Shown here in pieces: positions 5,161 through 12,483 of a stretch of DNA of 12,483 nt. The stretch is from Syntrophaceae bacterium. GTDB taxonomy: Bacteria > Desulfobacterota > Desulfomonilia > Desulfomonilales > Desulfomonilaceae. Below the pieces are notes generated by a model that worked only from the letters and a program-made list of their open reading frames with translations, was not told the origin of the DNA and made no database searches. The stretch's first letter is position 1. Each line of letters opens with the position of its first letter. A program made the translations under genes and the position numbers. The DNA lies in the NCBI GenBank assembly GCA_014874425.1, contig JACWAG010000008.1:1-12483 (forward strand). The letters are read 5' to 3'.

Positions 5161-7758
5161 GTGTCCCAATCATCAGATAAGGAAGAATTTGAAACTTCAA
5201 TCGCTTCAAATTGCGTTAGTTCGAACCTTGTCGAAAATCCCGGCATTGAGAATATGAATTTCATGAACTTGGATCGAATCATCGAAATCATTGAGCCAAT
5301 TAGAGTGAAAGGTCCACAATCAGGCGTAATTTCCGGTGTCTCGATCGACACGCGCAAACCTATGGGAGATGATCACATTTTTTGGGCCATTAAAGGACCA
5401 CATTTTAATGGCGCCGACTTTGCTATAGGCGCTCTAAGATCAGGCGTTAGAGCCGCCGTTGTAAGCCAGGCCGACCTTCTTGAGAAGCAGTTACCTTCAA
5501 ACGGAACGCTCATTCAGGTGAAGGATACCCTGGAAGCCCTACAAAAACTTGCCACTTTCCATAGAAGTCAATTTGATGTCCCTGTCATAGGAATATCCGG
5601 TAGCAATGGTAAAACCCTGGTCAAAGAGATGCTAGCCGCTATACTATGCCTTGACCGTAAAACCTACAGGTCTCCCCTTTCCTACAACACTCAGATAGGA
5701 GCAGCGCTTGCGCTACTGGGAATTCGGCCTGAACACGAAATTGCCATAATAGAAGCAGGTATAAGTCTACCGGGGGAAATGGCCAAACTTGAGCGTATGA
5801 TCAGACCGGATCACGGGATTCTGACAGTGATCAGCAAAGCTCACATCGGAGGCTTGGGAAGCCTCGAAAACACTTTAGAACAGAAGGTAGAACTATTCAA
5901 GAATATGAGGAGTGATTCATTCCTGGTGTTGAACGCTGATGATCCTTTGAGTATGAGTTACGCTTCTCGGGCCACAGCAAGAGTGGTGACATTCGGATTT
6001 TCTGCGGATGCTAACGTTAGAGCGGAAGCGCCTTGCCCATTGCCGGAAAAAGGTCACTCCTTCCGGATGAAAATATTTAACCAGCATGTGGACATATCTT
6101 TGCCACTAGCAGGACATTTTAACATAGTAAACGCTCTGGCCGCAGCCTCAGCCGCTAAAATGTTGGGGGCATCATTAGAAAACATTAAAAGAGGGCTGGA
6201 AGAATTTCGCCCTTCACCCATGAGGCTGGAGATTCACACGACAGTGACCGGCATTACACTTATCAACGATACCTACAATTCCGATCCTGCTTCGGTAAAG
6301 GGCGCAATTGACGCTCTGACGAAGGTTGGAGAAGGTAGAAGAAAGATTGCGATGCTTAGTGAAATGTTGGACTTGGGACTCCATAGTCGTGAAGAACATA
6401 TCGCGGTAGGAAATGACGTAGCAAAGGCCGGCATAGATTACCTGATAACAGTCGGGGAAAACGCCCAGCTTATTGGCAGGGCCGCCTCTAACGAGGGGAT
6501 GAACCCCAAAAATATCGTGCATACTAGAACTTACAGCGAGGCTGCTCGAGAACTTGAAAAGATCATGAATCGTGGAGACGTGGTCCTTTTTAAGGGATCA
6601 CGTTGGTTTCGCCTAGAAAGGCTTGCACGTGACCTGGTAGGATCGATAGGTCCAACGAGACTGCTTGTGAACCTGGATGCGATTGCGGCGAACATCAAGA
6701 AGATAAGGGCTATCGTCGGTGATTCTGTTGAAATAATGTCGGTCGTGAAAAGTTTTGGCTATGGAAACGATTCAATTCGAACATCCAAGGTGGCGCTTGA
6801 GAACGGCGTAACATATCTGGCCGTAGCATTTCCGGATGAGGGGGCGACGTTGCGGGAAAACAGGATAGACGCCCCGATTCTTGTGTTCAATGTGTTACCC
6901 GAAGAAGCGGACAAAATAATCAGGTACAGGTTGAATAGCGCTATTCCCTCTCTGGACCTTGCTGAGGCGTTAAATATGGCGGCAAAAGGGTGTCCCAAAA
7001 TTCCTGTTCATTTAAAAATTGATACGGGGATGGGTCGATCCGGAGTTTGGCACGAGGAAGCCATGCCTTTCATAGAGCGGGTTTTTAAAATGGAAAACCT
7101 GTATGTCGAAGGTATCATGACCCATTTCTCCAGCGCGGATGACCCTGATTCCGACAATTACACGCTGACTCAGATAGCTGCGTTCAATCAGGTATTGGAC
7201 AAGGCCGCCAGGCTTGGGCACTCTTTTCGTTATGTCCATGCCGCCAACACTTCGGCTCTTGTGCGGTTCCCGGAAACCCGTTACAGCATGGTAAGACCAG
7301 GTCTGGCGATTTATGGAATGTACCCTTCAGCCTCTGTGAGTAATCTCGTGGATCTTGATCGGGTCATCACGTTTTCAACGAAGATAGCCCAGATCAAGTC
7401 GCACCCTGCAGGCCGCTGCATATCCTACAACCGACGCTTCATCACGTGCAGAGATTCGCGTATCGCAACTCTGCATGTTGGATACAACGACGGTTACCCG
7501 AGGTTTCAATCTAACCGGGGACATGCGCTCGTGAGAGGTCAAAGGGCCCAGGTTGTCGGTACCGTCTGCATGGATACTCTCATGATCGACGTTACCGATA
7601 TACTTGAAGCCTCTGTAGGTGATGAAGTAGTGCTAATAGGCAGGCAAGGCGCCGAAGAGATTCTTCCTGATGAAATAGCTTCAAATGGAGGGACCATAAA
7701 TTACGAAATAGTCTGCAAGATTTCACCCAGAGTTACTCGCATTTTTGTGCAAAGTTAG
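5161..7758 (+). CDS. murF-alr: Bifunctional MurF ligase / alanine racemase fusion
   Basis: Cytoplasmic peptidoglycan enzyme: the N-terminal half ligates D-Ala-D-Ala to UDP-MurNAc-tripeptide with ATP, and the C-terminal half converts L-Ala to D-Ala with PLP. From the GTG start (865 residues), MurF spans about 35-492: VSIDTR in the substrate-binding domain, ATP P-loop GSNGKT at 147-152, NDTYNSDP at 369-376 (the usual DYNANP region), and FKGSRWFRLERL at its end. Alr starts about ten residues later: VNLDAIAANI, PLP lysine in VVKSFGYG (Lys530), DTGMGR (621-626), VHAANTS (His693), RPGLAIYG (Arg712), catalytic Tyr775 in GYNDGY, CMD (803-805) and NYEIVC (Tyr848). Both active sites look intact and no frameshift lies between them. 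An ATG at 5092 gives 888 residues, but it sits beside the candidate -10 and lacks a ribosome binding site; ATG 5254 or 5263 would begin close to the MurF domain. Residues before about 35 match nothing I recognise. Similar fusions are known in Bacteroidota. Confidence 0.93.
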   Translation: MSQSSDKEEFETSIASNCVSSNLVENPGIENMNFMNLDRIIEIIEPIRVKGPQSGVISGVSIDTRKPMGDDHIFWAIKGPHFNGADFAIGALRSGVRAAVVSQADLLEKQLPSNGTLIQVKDTLEALQKLATFHRSQFDVPVIGISGSNGKTLVKEMLAAILCLDRKTYRSPLSYNTQIGAALALLGIRPEHEIAIIEAGISLPGEMAKLERMIRPDHGILTVISKAHIGGLGSLENTLEQKVELFKNMRSDSFLVLNADDPLSMSYASRATARVVTFGFSADANVRAEAPCPLPEKGHSFRMKIFNQHVDISLPLAGHFNIVNALAAASAAKMLGASLENIKRGLEEFRPSPMRLEIHTTVTGITLINDTYNSDPASVKGAIDALTKVGEGRRKIAMLSEMLDLGLHSREEHIAVGNDVAKAGIDYLITVGENAQLIGRAASNEGMNPKNIVHTRTYSEAARELEKIMNRGDVVLFKGSRWFRLERLARDLVGSIGPTRLLVNLDAIAANIKKIRAIVGDSVEIMSVVKSFGYGNDSIRTSKVALENGVTYLAVAFPDEGATLRENRIDAPILVFNVLPEEADKIIRYRLNSAIPSLDLAEALNMAAKGCPKIPVHLKIDTGMGRSGVWHEEAMPFIERVFKMENLYVEGIMTHFSSADDPDSDNYTLTQIAAFNQVLDKAARLGHSFRYVHAANTSALVRFPETRYSMVRPGLAIYGMYPSASVSNLVDLDRVITFSTKIAQIKSHPAGRCISYNRRFITCRDSRIATLHVGYNDGYPRFQSNRGHALVRGQRAQVVGTVCMDTLMIDVTDILEASVGDEVVLIGRQGAEEILPDEIASNGGTINYEIVCKISPRVTRIFVQS

Positions 7759-7817
7759 CGGCATCCTGAAATACCTTTTGTTGAGGAAGTTAAAATCAGA
7801 GGCTTTAAGGTAATGTA

Positions 7818-8855
7818 ATGGGTCGTATCCTTTACGGAGTCATGGGAGACGCTCGAGGTCATGTTACTCGGGCGCTTACCGTTGCTCAAGAAATGCCCGG
7901 GCATGAATTTCTCTTTTTAGGTGGGGGGAAAGTTCACGATCTTCGATCCGAGGGCTACAATGTTGAAGACATTCCCATGCTCTCTACCTATTACAAAGAG
8001 AATAGGGTCGATATGCCTGCGACTGTTGGAAACGCCCTGAGGGTACTTTGCTGTGGTTCAAGAATTAGAAATAGGATTGCTGACGTTATAAGAAGCTTTG
8101 ATCCAGATCAAATATTGACCGATTACGAATATTTCACCCCATTAGCGGCCCGTAAGTTGGGCCGGGATTGCGTCAGCCTGGACCACCAGCACATACTCAC
8201 TCATTGCGACTACCAATCACCTCCATCTGAAAGATTAAGCCGTTTTCTCACTTGCTCAACAGTTAAATATTTGTACAGTAACTGTTCCAGATTCCTAATT
8301 GTTTCATTCTTCAATCTCTCGCCGAAGGACCCTAAAAACACCGTTGTTTTGCCTCCATTGATCCGGGAAGCGGTCAGGAGTACCAAAACCCTCACCGGTG
8401 ATCATGTCCTTGTATATCAGACATCGCCAACGTTTCACCGTCTTTTCCCTTTGTTGGAAAAGGTCAACTCCAAGTTCATCATTTACGGTTTCGGGGCAAG
8501 ACCTGCCCAAAAAAACCTCATTTTCAAAGCTCCTTCCACACAAGGTTTTCTCGAAGACCTCGCATCGTCACGATACGCCATCACTAACGGAGGCCACAAC
8601 GTCCTATGCGAAGCCATTTACTTGGGGAAACCCGTCCTGGCTTTCCCTATCGCCAAAGCTTATGAACAGTTCATAAACTCTTATTTTCTGACTGTGTGTG
8701 GATATGGAAGCTATTCAGTTTCTCTGAACCCGTCCGAACAACTTTTTGTCGATTTTGAAAAGCGTCTTGATGAATTCAATGAAAATATCAAAAAAGGACA
8801 CTTTCTGGGAAATCAGGAATTGGCGCATTTACTGGAAGACCTTATTTCTAGATAA
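7818..8855 (+). CDS. MJ1255/VC2487-type GT-B glycosyltransferase
   Basis: A 345-residue MurG-like glycosyltransferase with no membrane span, probably acting at the cytoplasmic face on a lipid or polymer acceptor. The N-terminal Rossmann half begins MGRILYGVMGDARGHVTRAL, with the glycine/histidine acceptor loop (GDARGH) of this family, and continues with DPDQILTDYEY at about 95-105. The C-terminal nucleotide-sugar-binding half contains ITNGGHNVLCEAIYLGKPVL (about 255-274) followed by a Gln-Phe-x-Asn motif (EQFIN, 283-287), the expected donor-site layout. Databases often label such proteins teichoic acid biosynthesis, which would be misleading in a Gram-negative. TAAGG seven bases before the ATG is a modest ribosome binding site; another ATG five bases upstream is followed at once by TAA. 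It lies 59 bases after murF-alr on the same strand, so one transcript is likely. Donor and acceptor are unknown. Confidence 0.85.
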   Translation: MGRILYGVMGDARGHVTRALTVAQEMPGHEFLFLGGGKVHDLRSEGYNVEDIPMLSTYYKENRVDMPATVGNALRVLCCGSRIRNRIADVIRSFDPDQILTDYEYFTPLAARKLGRDCVSLDHQHILTHCDYQSPPSERLSRFLTCSTVKYLYSNCSRFLIVSFFNLSPKDPKNTVVLPPLIREAVRSTKTLTGDHVLVYQTSPTFHRLFPLLEKVNSKFIIYGFGARPAQKNLIFKAPSTQGFLEDLASSRYAITNGGHNVLCEAIYLGKPVLAFPIAKAYEQFINSYFLTVCGYGSYSVSLNPSEQLFVDFEKRLDEFNENIKKGHFLGNQELAHLLEDLISR

Positions 8856-8870
8856 TAATAACGGGTAGTA

Positions 8871-10772
8871 TTAAACGATGCTTGCGGGATTGGATTTAAG
8901 CCATAACTGTAAAACAAGTAAGGTCCACAACTCTTTTCTGTAATCCACCTTGCCGTCATTATGCTTTGAAATCATATCTTCGACAACTTTAGGTTTGAAA
9001 AGCCCCTGTTTTTTCAAATTGGAGGCCCCGAGTGTTTCTTCAACCAACGGTCGAAGATTTTGTTTCAGCCATAGAGCTGTGGGGATGAGAAATCCTCTTT
9101 TTTTCCTGTGCAATATAGATGGGGGAAGATGATTTTTGAGGGCTTTTTTTAGAAGATACTTGCGGTTAAATTTCTTGATCTTCATTCTCGAAGGGAGGCT
9201 GAATACAAACTCGGCCACATCTTTGTCCAAGAAAGGCGCCCTGACTTCCAACGCGTGCATCATCGAGCACCTGTCAACCTTAACGAGTATATAGTCTAGA
9301 AGGTATTGCCTGGCAAACAGGTAAAAGACCTTATCCAGAGAATTTATCGCTTTAAAATTTTCAAACAGCTCCTTAGTCTCTTTATAGAGACCTTCCGAAT
9401 CGGAAGCTGGAAACGGAAAATCCTTCCACAATTCCCTTTCAAATTCTTGAGAGAAAGCGCCTACCCAAATCTGACTACGGAGCCATTGAGGAGCGTCTAC
9501 TCCGCGAATGAATTTTTCCGCAACGTGTCTAGGACTAACATATCCTGTTGATAGGGGCAGTAGCGAGCAAAAAGGTTTCAGGACACCATCTCTTAGGACT
9601 TTCGGCAATTTAAGATAGTAGTCAGCCAAAATCGAGCCAGTGTAATATTCGTAACCTGCAAAAAGTTCGTCTCCGCCATCTCCTCCTAGGGCCACAGTAA
9701 CTTTTTTACGAGTAATTTGGGACAACAGAAAAGTTGGGACCATGGACGGATCGGACATAGGCTCATCCTGGCGGGAAACTATTTTCGGCAACAGGCTGCC
9801 CGCGTCAATTGCGCTCAAGGTTTCTTCATAATGGTCCGTGCCAAAGCGGGTAGCTACCAACCTTGAATAAGGAGATTCGTCATAACTCGATTCACTGAAA
9901 CCAATACTGAATGTTTTTATTTCCGGACCAGTTACGTGTTCACTCATCAAAGCGACAACAGCGGAAGAGTCAATCCCACCACTTAAGAAAACCCCTAGAG
10001 GAACATCGCTTACAAGACGTCTCTTTATGGCGCGGCTTAGCAGATGTCTTATCCTCTCGCAACATTCTTCTTCCGACAGAATAGTTTTCTTACTTGGAAC
10101 AGGAAGGTCCCAGTAACAATTTGTTCCTATTAAACCTTTTCGGAATGTCAAAAAATGGCCAGGCTTAAGCTTTGAAACATTTCTATAAATCGTATTCGGA
10201 GTTGGAACATATTCGTACGTGAGGTATTGGGCTATAGACCGTTTATCAACCTCCAACTTAACAAAAGGAAGGTCCTTGAACGATGACAACTCGGAAGCAA
10301 AGACGAATACATTACTCTGAAGCGTGTAGTAAAAAGGTTTTTTTCCAAAACGGTCCCGTGCTGCAAAAAGGGTCTGGGTTTTAGTGTCCCAAATGACAAA
10401 GGCGAACATCCCCTCAAAGATTGCGAGACAATCTGATCCGTAACAAATGTAAGCCTTAAGAAGAACTTCCGTGTCGGATCTAGTTTTGAAAGAGAAGCCT
10501 CTCTTTTCCAGATCACTGCGTATTTCACGAAAATTATATATTTCTCCGTTGAATACTATCACGCTGCCGGTCGAGTCATCGACCATCGGTTGCCAACCAG
10601 CTTCCAGATCTATAATGCTGAGCCTGCGATGCCCCAGAACCACTGGGGGTTTTACATACGCCCCACCCCCATCGGGACCACGATGTCGAATCGCGTCCAT
10701 CATCCGGTTGATCCAGAGCGTTTGCAGTTCTTCAGTCCCTTCCGAGTTCACGAATCCCGCTATGCCGCACAT
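8871..10772 (-). CDS. asnB: Asparagine synthetase-type glutamine amidotransferase
   Basis: Transfers the amide nitrogen of glutamine to an ATP-activated acid, aspartate in the classical reaction. The 633-residue protein has two domains. The N-terminal class II glutaminase begins MCGIAGF with the nucleophile Cys2, followed by RHRGPDG (29-35), HRRLSIIDL (48-56) and NGEIYNF (75-81). The synthetase domain has the PP-loop SGGIDSS (264-270) and GGDGGDELF (363-371). Length and the segment TYEYVPTPNTIYRNVSKLKP resemble the AsnB group found in surface-polysaccharide and exosortase loci, where the acceptor may be a sugar acid rather than aspartate. No exosortase or polysaccharide operon is visible here, so true asparagine synthesis remains equally possible. 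GGAG (10786-10783) ten bases upstream of the ATG is the ribosome binding site. It lies 91 bases after rnhA and ends 15 bases from the convergent glycosyltransferase. Confidence 0.93.
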   Translation of the reverse strand: MCGIAGFVNSEGTEELQTLWINRMMDAIRHRGPDGGGAYVKPPVVLGHRRLSIIDLEAGWQPMVDDSTGSVIVFNGEIYNFREIRSDLEKRGFSFKTRSDTEVLLKAYICYGSDCLAIFEGMFAFVIWDTKTQTLFAARDRFGKKPFYYTLQSNVFVFASELSSFKDLPFVKLEVDKRSIAQYLTYEYVPTPNTIYRNVSKLKPGHFLTFRKGLIGTNCYWDLPVPSKKTILSEEECCERIRHLLSRAIKRRLVSDVPLGVFLSGGIDSSAVVALMSEHVTGPEIKTFSIGFSESSYDESPYSRLVATRFGTDHYEETLSAIDAGSLLPKIVSRQDEPMSDPSMVPTFLLSQITRKKVTVALGGDGGDELFAGYEYYTGSILADYYLKLPKVLRDGVLKPFCSLLPLSTGYVSPRHVAEKFIRGVDAPQWLRSQIWVGAFSQEFERELWKDFPFPASDSEGLYKETKELFENFKAINSLDKVFYLFARQYLLDYILVKVDRCSMMHALEVRAPFLDKDVAEFVFSLPSRMKIKKFNRKYLLKKALKNHLPPSILHRKKRGFLIPTALWLKQNLRPLVEETLGASNLKKQGLFKPKVVEDMISKHNDGKVDYRKELWTLLVLQLWLKSNPASIV

Positions 10773-10863
10773 GAAATTTTATCTCCAGTACAGCCGGAAT
10801 TTTTTAGGTTTTTCCCAGAAATAAAATGAAGCAATTGGTTTTCCATAAATAAGGCTTTGCTGA

Positions 10864-11346
10864 CTAATTGGAATTGCCTATTGGGCCAGCTTTCTTTGAC
10901 ACCAGGAATTCACGAAGAGCGTTTCTCGCCAATTGGTCCGCCTGTTCATTTTCAGGGTGTCCGAAATGTCCCCGGACCCAAATCCATTCAATATCGTGCT
11001 TTGAGTTAAGGTCATCCAATCTTCGCCACAGGTCCTCATTTTTTACCGGTTTATGCTGAGATGTTTTCCAGTTTCTAGCTTTCCAGCTCTTCAGCCACTC
11101 GGTAATCCCCAGCATGAGGTATTTTGAATCGGTGGCTATGCGAATGGAACAGCTTCTTTTCAAGGCTTCAAGCGCTTTGATCGCGGCCGTTATCTCCATT
11201 CTGTTGTTAGTGGTAGCTGGTTCGACACCGGCTAAAGTTTTCTCATGCGCGCCAAATCGTAAAATTGCGGCCCACGCTCCCGGGCCTGGATTTCCTTTAC
11301 AAGCTCCATCAGTAAAGATTTCTACCCTAGAATTTGTGGACGACAC
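10864..11346 (-). CDS. rnhA: Ribonuclease HI
   Basis: Cleaves the RNA strand of RNA-DNA hybrids, removing R-loops and replication primers. The 160-residue protein is the bacterial type 1 length. All four acidic catalytic positions are seen: Asp13 in FTDGACKGNPGPG, Glu51 in NNRMEITAA, Asp73 in ATDSKY and Asp137 in NEQADQLA, plus the assisting histidine His127 in VRGHFGH (Phe replaces the more common Ala). The basic tryptophan-rich handle (TEWLKSWKARNWKTSQHKPV) is present. The start is GTG at 11346, chosen because it places the catalytic FTDGA at the usual distance from the N terminus; the ribosome binding site is poor (GAGAG about 14 bases upstream). It follows yjbQ by 25 bases, so it probably belongs to the ftsY-yjbQ transcript. 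Confidence 0.96.
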   Translation of the reverse strand: MSSTNSRVEIFTDGACKGNPGPGAWAAILRFGAHEKTLAGVEPATTNNRMEITAAIKALEALKRSCSIRIATDSKYLMLGITEWLKSWKARNWKTSQHKPVKNEDLWRRLDDLNSKHDIEWIWVRGHFGHPENEQADQLARNALREFLVSKKAGPIGNSN

Positions 11347-11371
11347 TGTTTGGTTGACTCTCTACTCTATT

Positions 11372-11767
11372 TCAATCTGATGTAGTCTTCACGATAGTTT
11401 TTCTCGTTCTTGGACCATCAAACTCACAGAAAAAAATCCCCTGCCACTCACCAAGAACCAGGTTCCCCCCGGTAACTATTACCTGTATTGACGACCCCAT
11501 TAGGGAAGCCTTTATGTGAGCGTCAGAGTTTCCTTCAGTGTGTCGATATGCCCCCTCGACTGGAATCAGTTGTGACAGCTTACGATTGATATCAGAAACA
11601 ACTGAAGGATCAGCAGCCTCGTTTATTGTTATCCCAGCCGTGGTATGCGGAACATAGACCAAAGCTGTCCCTTCCTTTAGACCAATTTCGGCGATGGCTC
11701 GCCTAATTTCGGATGTAATGTTTAAAAATTGTACCCTTGAAGAAGTCTTGAGCGTAAAAGTAAACAT
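11372..11767 (-). CDS. yjbQ: YjbQ family protein (UPF0047)
   Basis: A 131-residue single-domain protein of the YjbQ/UPF0047 family. Members have weak thiamine-phosphate synthase activity and have been named secondary thiamine-phosphate synthase; the physiological role is unsettled. Conserved features present are VPHTTAGITINE with His41, the YRHTEGNSDAH block with His76 and His84 (probable metal ligands), and the C-terminal LGEWQGIFFCEFDGPR. Its ATG lies only two bases beyond the ftsY stop codon, so translation is very likely coupled, and the purine-rich GGAAAGTGA at the end of ftsY can serve as its ribosome binding site. No thiamine gene lies nearby, and no thiamine riboswitch is seen. Confidence 0.93.
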   Translation of the reverse strand: MFTFTLKTSSRVQFLNITSEIRRAIAEIGLKEGTALVYVPHTTAGITINEAADPSVVSDINRKLSQLIPVEGAYRHTEGNSDAHIKASLMGSSIQVIVTGGNLVLGEWQGIFFCEFDGPRTRKTIVKTTSD

Positions 11768-11769
11768 CT

Positions 11770-12483
11770 TTAGTCACTTTCCATTGATTCATCTGTGGTA
11801 AATAACGCGTCTGCGAACTGACGGGCGTTAAAGTCCCGCAAATCGTCCATCTTCTCACCTATTCCTACGTAACGAATAGGAATTTTCAATTCTTTTGAAA
11901 TACCGATGATCACCCCACCTTTCGAGGTACCATCCAACTTTGTCAGGGCGACGCCAGTGACCGGAACAGCTTGATTGAAGGTCCTGGCCTGCAATATGGC
12001 GTTCTGCCCCATTGAAGAGTCTATAACAATCAAAGTCTCATGCGGGGAGTTGGAAATTTTCTTGCCAAGAGTTTTGTGCACCTTCTTCAGTTCGTCCATT
12101 AACGGAATACGGGTGTGAAGGCGCCCGGCGGTATCGACCAGGACAAGCTCGAAGTCTTCTTTCACCGCTCGGTCCATAGCTTCAAAAGCTACAGATGAAG
12201 GATCAGCCTTAGCCTTTCCCCTCACCACCTCACAGCCTATCCTGTCCCCCCATATCTGCAACTGCTCGACTGCAGCGGCCCTAAACGTGTCGCCGGCGAC
12301 AAGCATTACTTTTCGATTTGCTGCTTTGTGTCTAGCCGCAATTTTGGCGATAGTCGTCGTCTTACCGGAACCATTGACTCCCACAACCATGACTACAAAA
12401 GGCTCCATGCCATACCCCACTCTTAGAGGGGATTCAACTTTTTCGAGAGATTCCCTTATCATTTCCTGAATGTGTCTTATGAC
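11770..12483 (-). CDS. ftsY: Signal recognition particle receptor FtsY, 5' partial
   Basis: Membrane-associated SRP GTPase receptor that docks ribosome-SRP complexes at the translocon. The frame stays open through the right edge (codons beyond the ATG at 12462 read VIRHIQE), so the start and most of the N domain lie outside the window and that ATG is internal. The visible C-terminal 237 or so residues carry the complete NG GTPase core: G1 GVNGSGKTTT (12379-12350), the SRP-GTPase insertion with AGDTFRAAAVEQLQ, G3 DTAGR, G4 TKLDG and the closing GIGEKMDDLRDF signature. The GIGE and DDLRDF forms separate it from Ffh, whose C-terminal M domain is also absent. It is the first visible gene of the minus-strand run ftsY-yjbQ-rnhA. 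Confidence 0.96.
   Translation of the reverse strand, partial: VIRHIQEMIRESLEKVESPLRVGYGMEPFVVMVVGVNGSGKTTTIAKIAARHKAANRKVMLVAGDTFRAAAVEQLQIWGDRIGCEVVRGKAKADPSSVAFEAMDRAVKEDFELVLVDTAGRLHTRIPLMDELKKVHKTLGKKISNSPHETLIVIDSSMGQNAILQARTFNQAVPVTGVALTKLDGTSKGGVIIGISKELKIPIRYVGIGEKMDDLRDFNARQFADALFTTDESMESD

Noticed and set aside
10760..10846. Short minus-strand frame of 28 codons upstream of asnB, overlapping its start out of frame; a possible leader peptide.
   Set aside because: No ribosome binding site precedes it and there is no run of regulatory codons or attenuator hairpin. AsnB must start at its own MCGIAGF because Cys2 is the nucleophile.
11768..11769. Possible fusion or frameshift between ftsY and yjbQ because they are only two bases apart.
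   Set aside because: FtsY ends normally after its final helix with TAA, and YjbQ begins with a complete family N terminus at its own ATG, so this is ordinary translational coupling.

Overview
The window looks like a chromosomal segment of an anaerobic Gram-negative bacterium. The mixture of genes (a FadD-type acyl-CoA ligase, a CBS-ACT protein, an MJ1255-type glycosyltransferase, an exosortase-style AsnB amidotransferase and FtsY) and the moderate GC judged by eye fit a Desulfobacterota lineage of the Syntrophia or Desulfomonilia kind. That placement is inference from gene style, not from a marker gene. I see no insertion sequence, phage gene, CRISPR array, tRNA or rRNA. Genes are packed tightly on both strands, and most are housekeeping or cell-envelope functions.

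Layout: (1) 2-1399, plus strand: an acyl-CoA synthetase that enters from the left edge and is followed by a hairpin terminator. (2) About 298 bases without a gene, then a plus-strand pair: a CBS-CBS-ACT sensor-like protein and a YmdB-type macrodomain hydrolase. (3) A minus-strand pair: a secreted phosphodiester-glycosidase-like (NAGPA) protein followed by a LysE/RhtB exporter. (4) A 237-306 base divergent promoter region, depending on which start the right-hand gene uses. (5) Plus strand: a single-chain MurF-alanine racemase fusion, then an MJ1255/MurG-like glycosyltransferase. (6) Minus strand, transcribed right to left from the right edge: ftsY (entering from the edge), yjbQ, rnhA, asnB. The asnB gene converges on the glycosyltransferase with 15 bases between stops.

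How the genes work together: the centre of the window is an envelope cluster. The fusion makes D-alanine from L-alanine and also adds D-Ala-D-Ala to UDP-MurNAc-tripeptide, so one protein holds the racemase and the final cytoplasmic stem-peptide ligase. The Ddl step between them is not encoded here. The neighbouring glycosyltransferase and the divergent secreted NAGPA-like protein also suggest glycan or envelope work. The right-hand minus-strand genes look like an ordinary housekeeping operon for membrane-protein targeting (FtsY), a small YjbQ enzyme, R-loop removal (RNase HI) and amidotransfer (AsnB).

The most interesting points are the MurF-Alr fusion with a misleading upstream ATG, an apparent loss of the usual glycosidase signature in the NAGPA-like protein, and the pairing of a nucleotide-sensing-type CBS-ACT protein with an ADP-ribose macrodomain enzyme. 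I did not find convincing evidence of a wholly new system.
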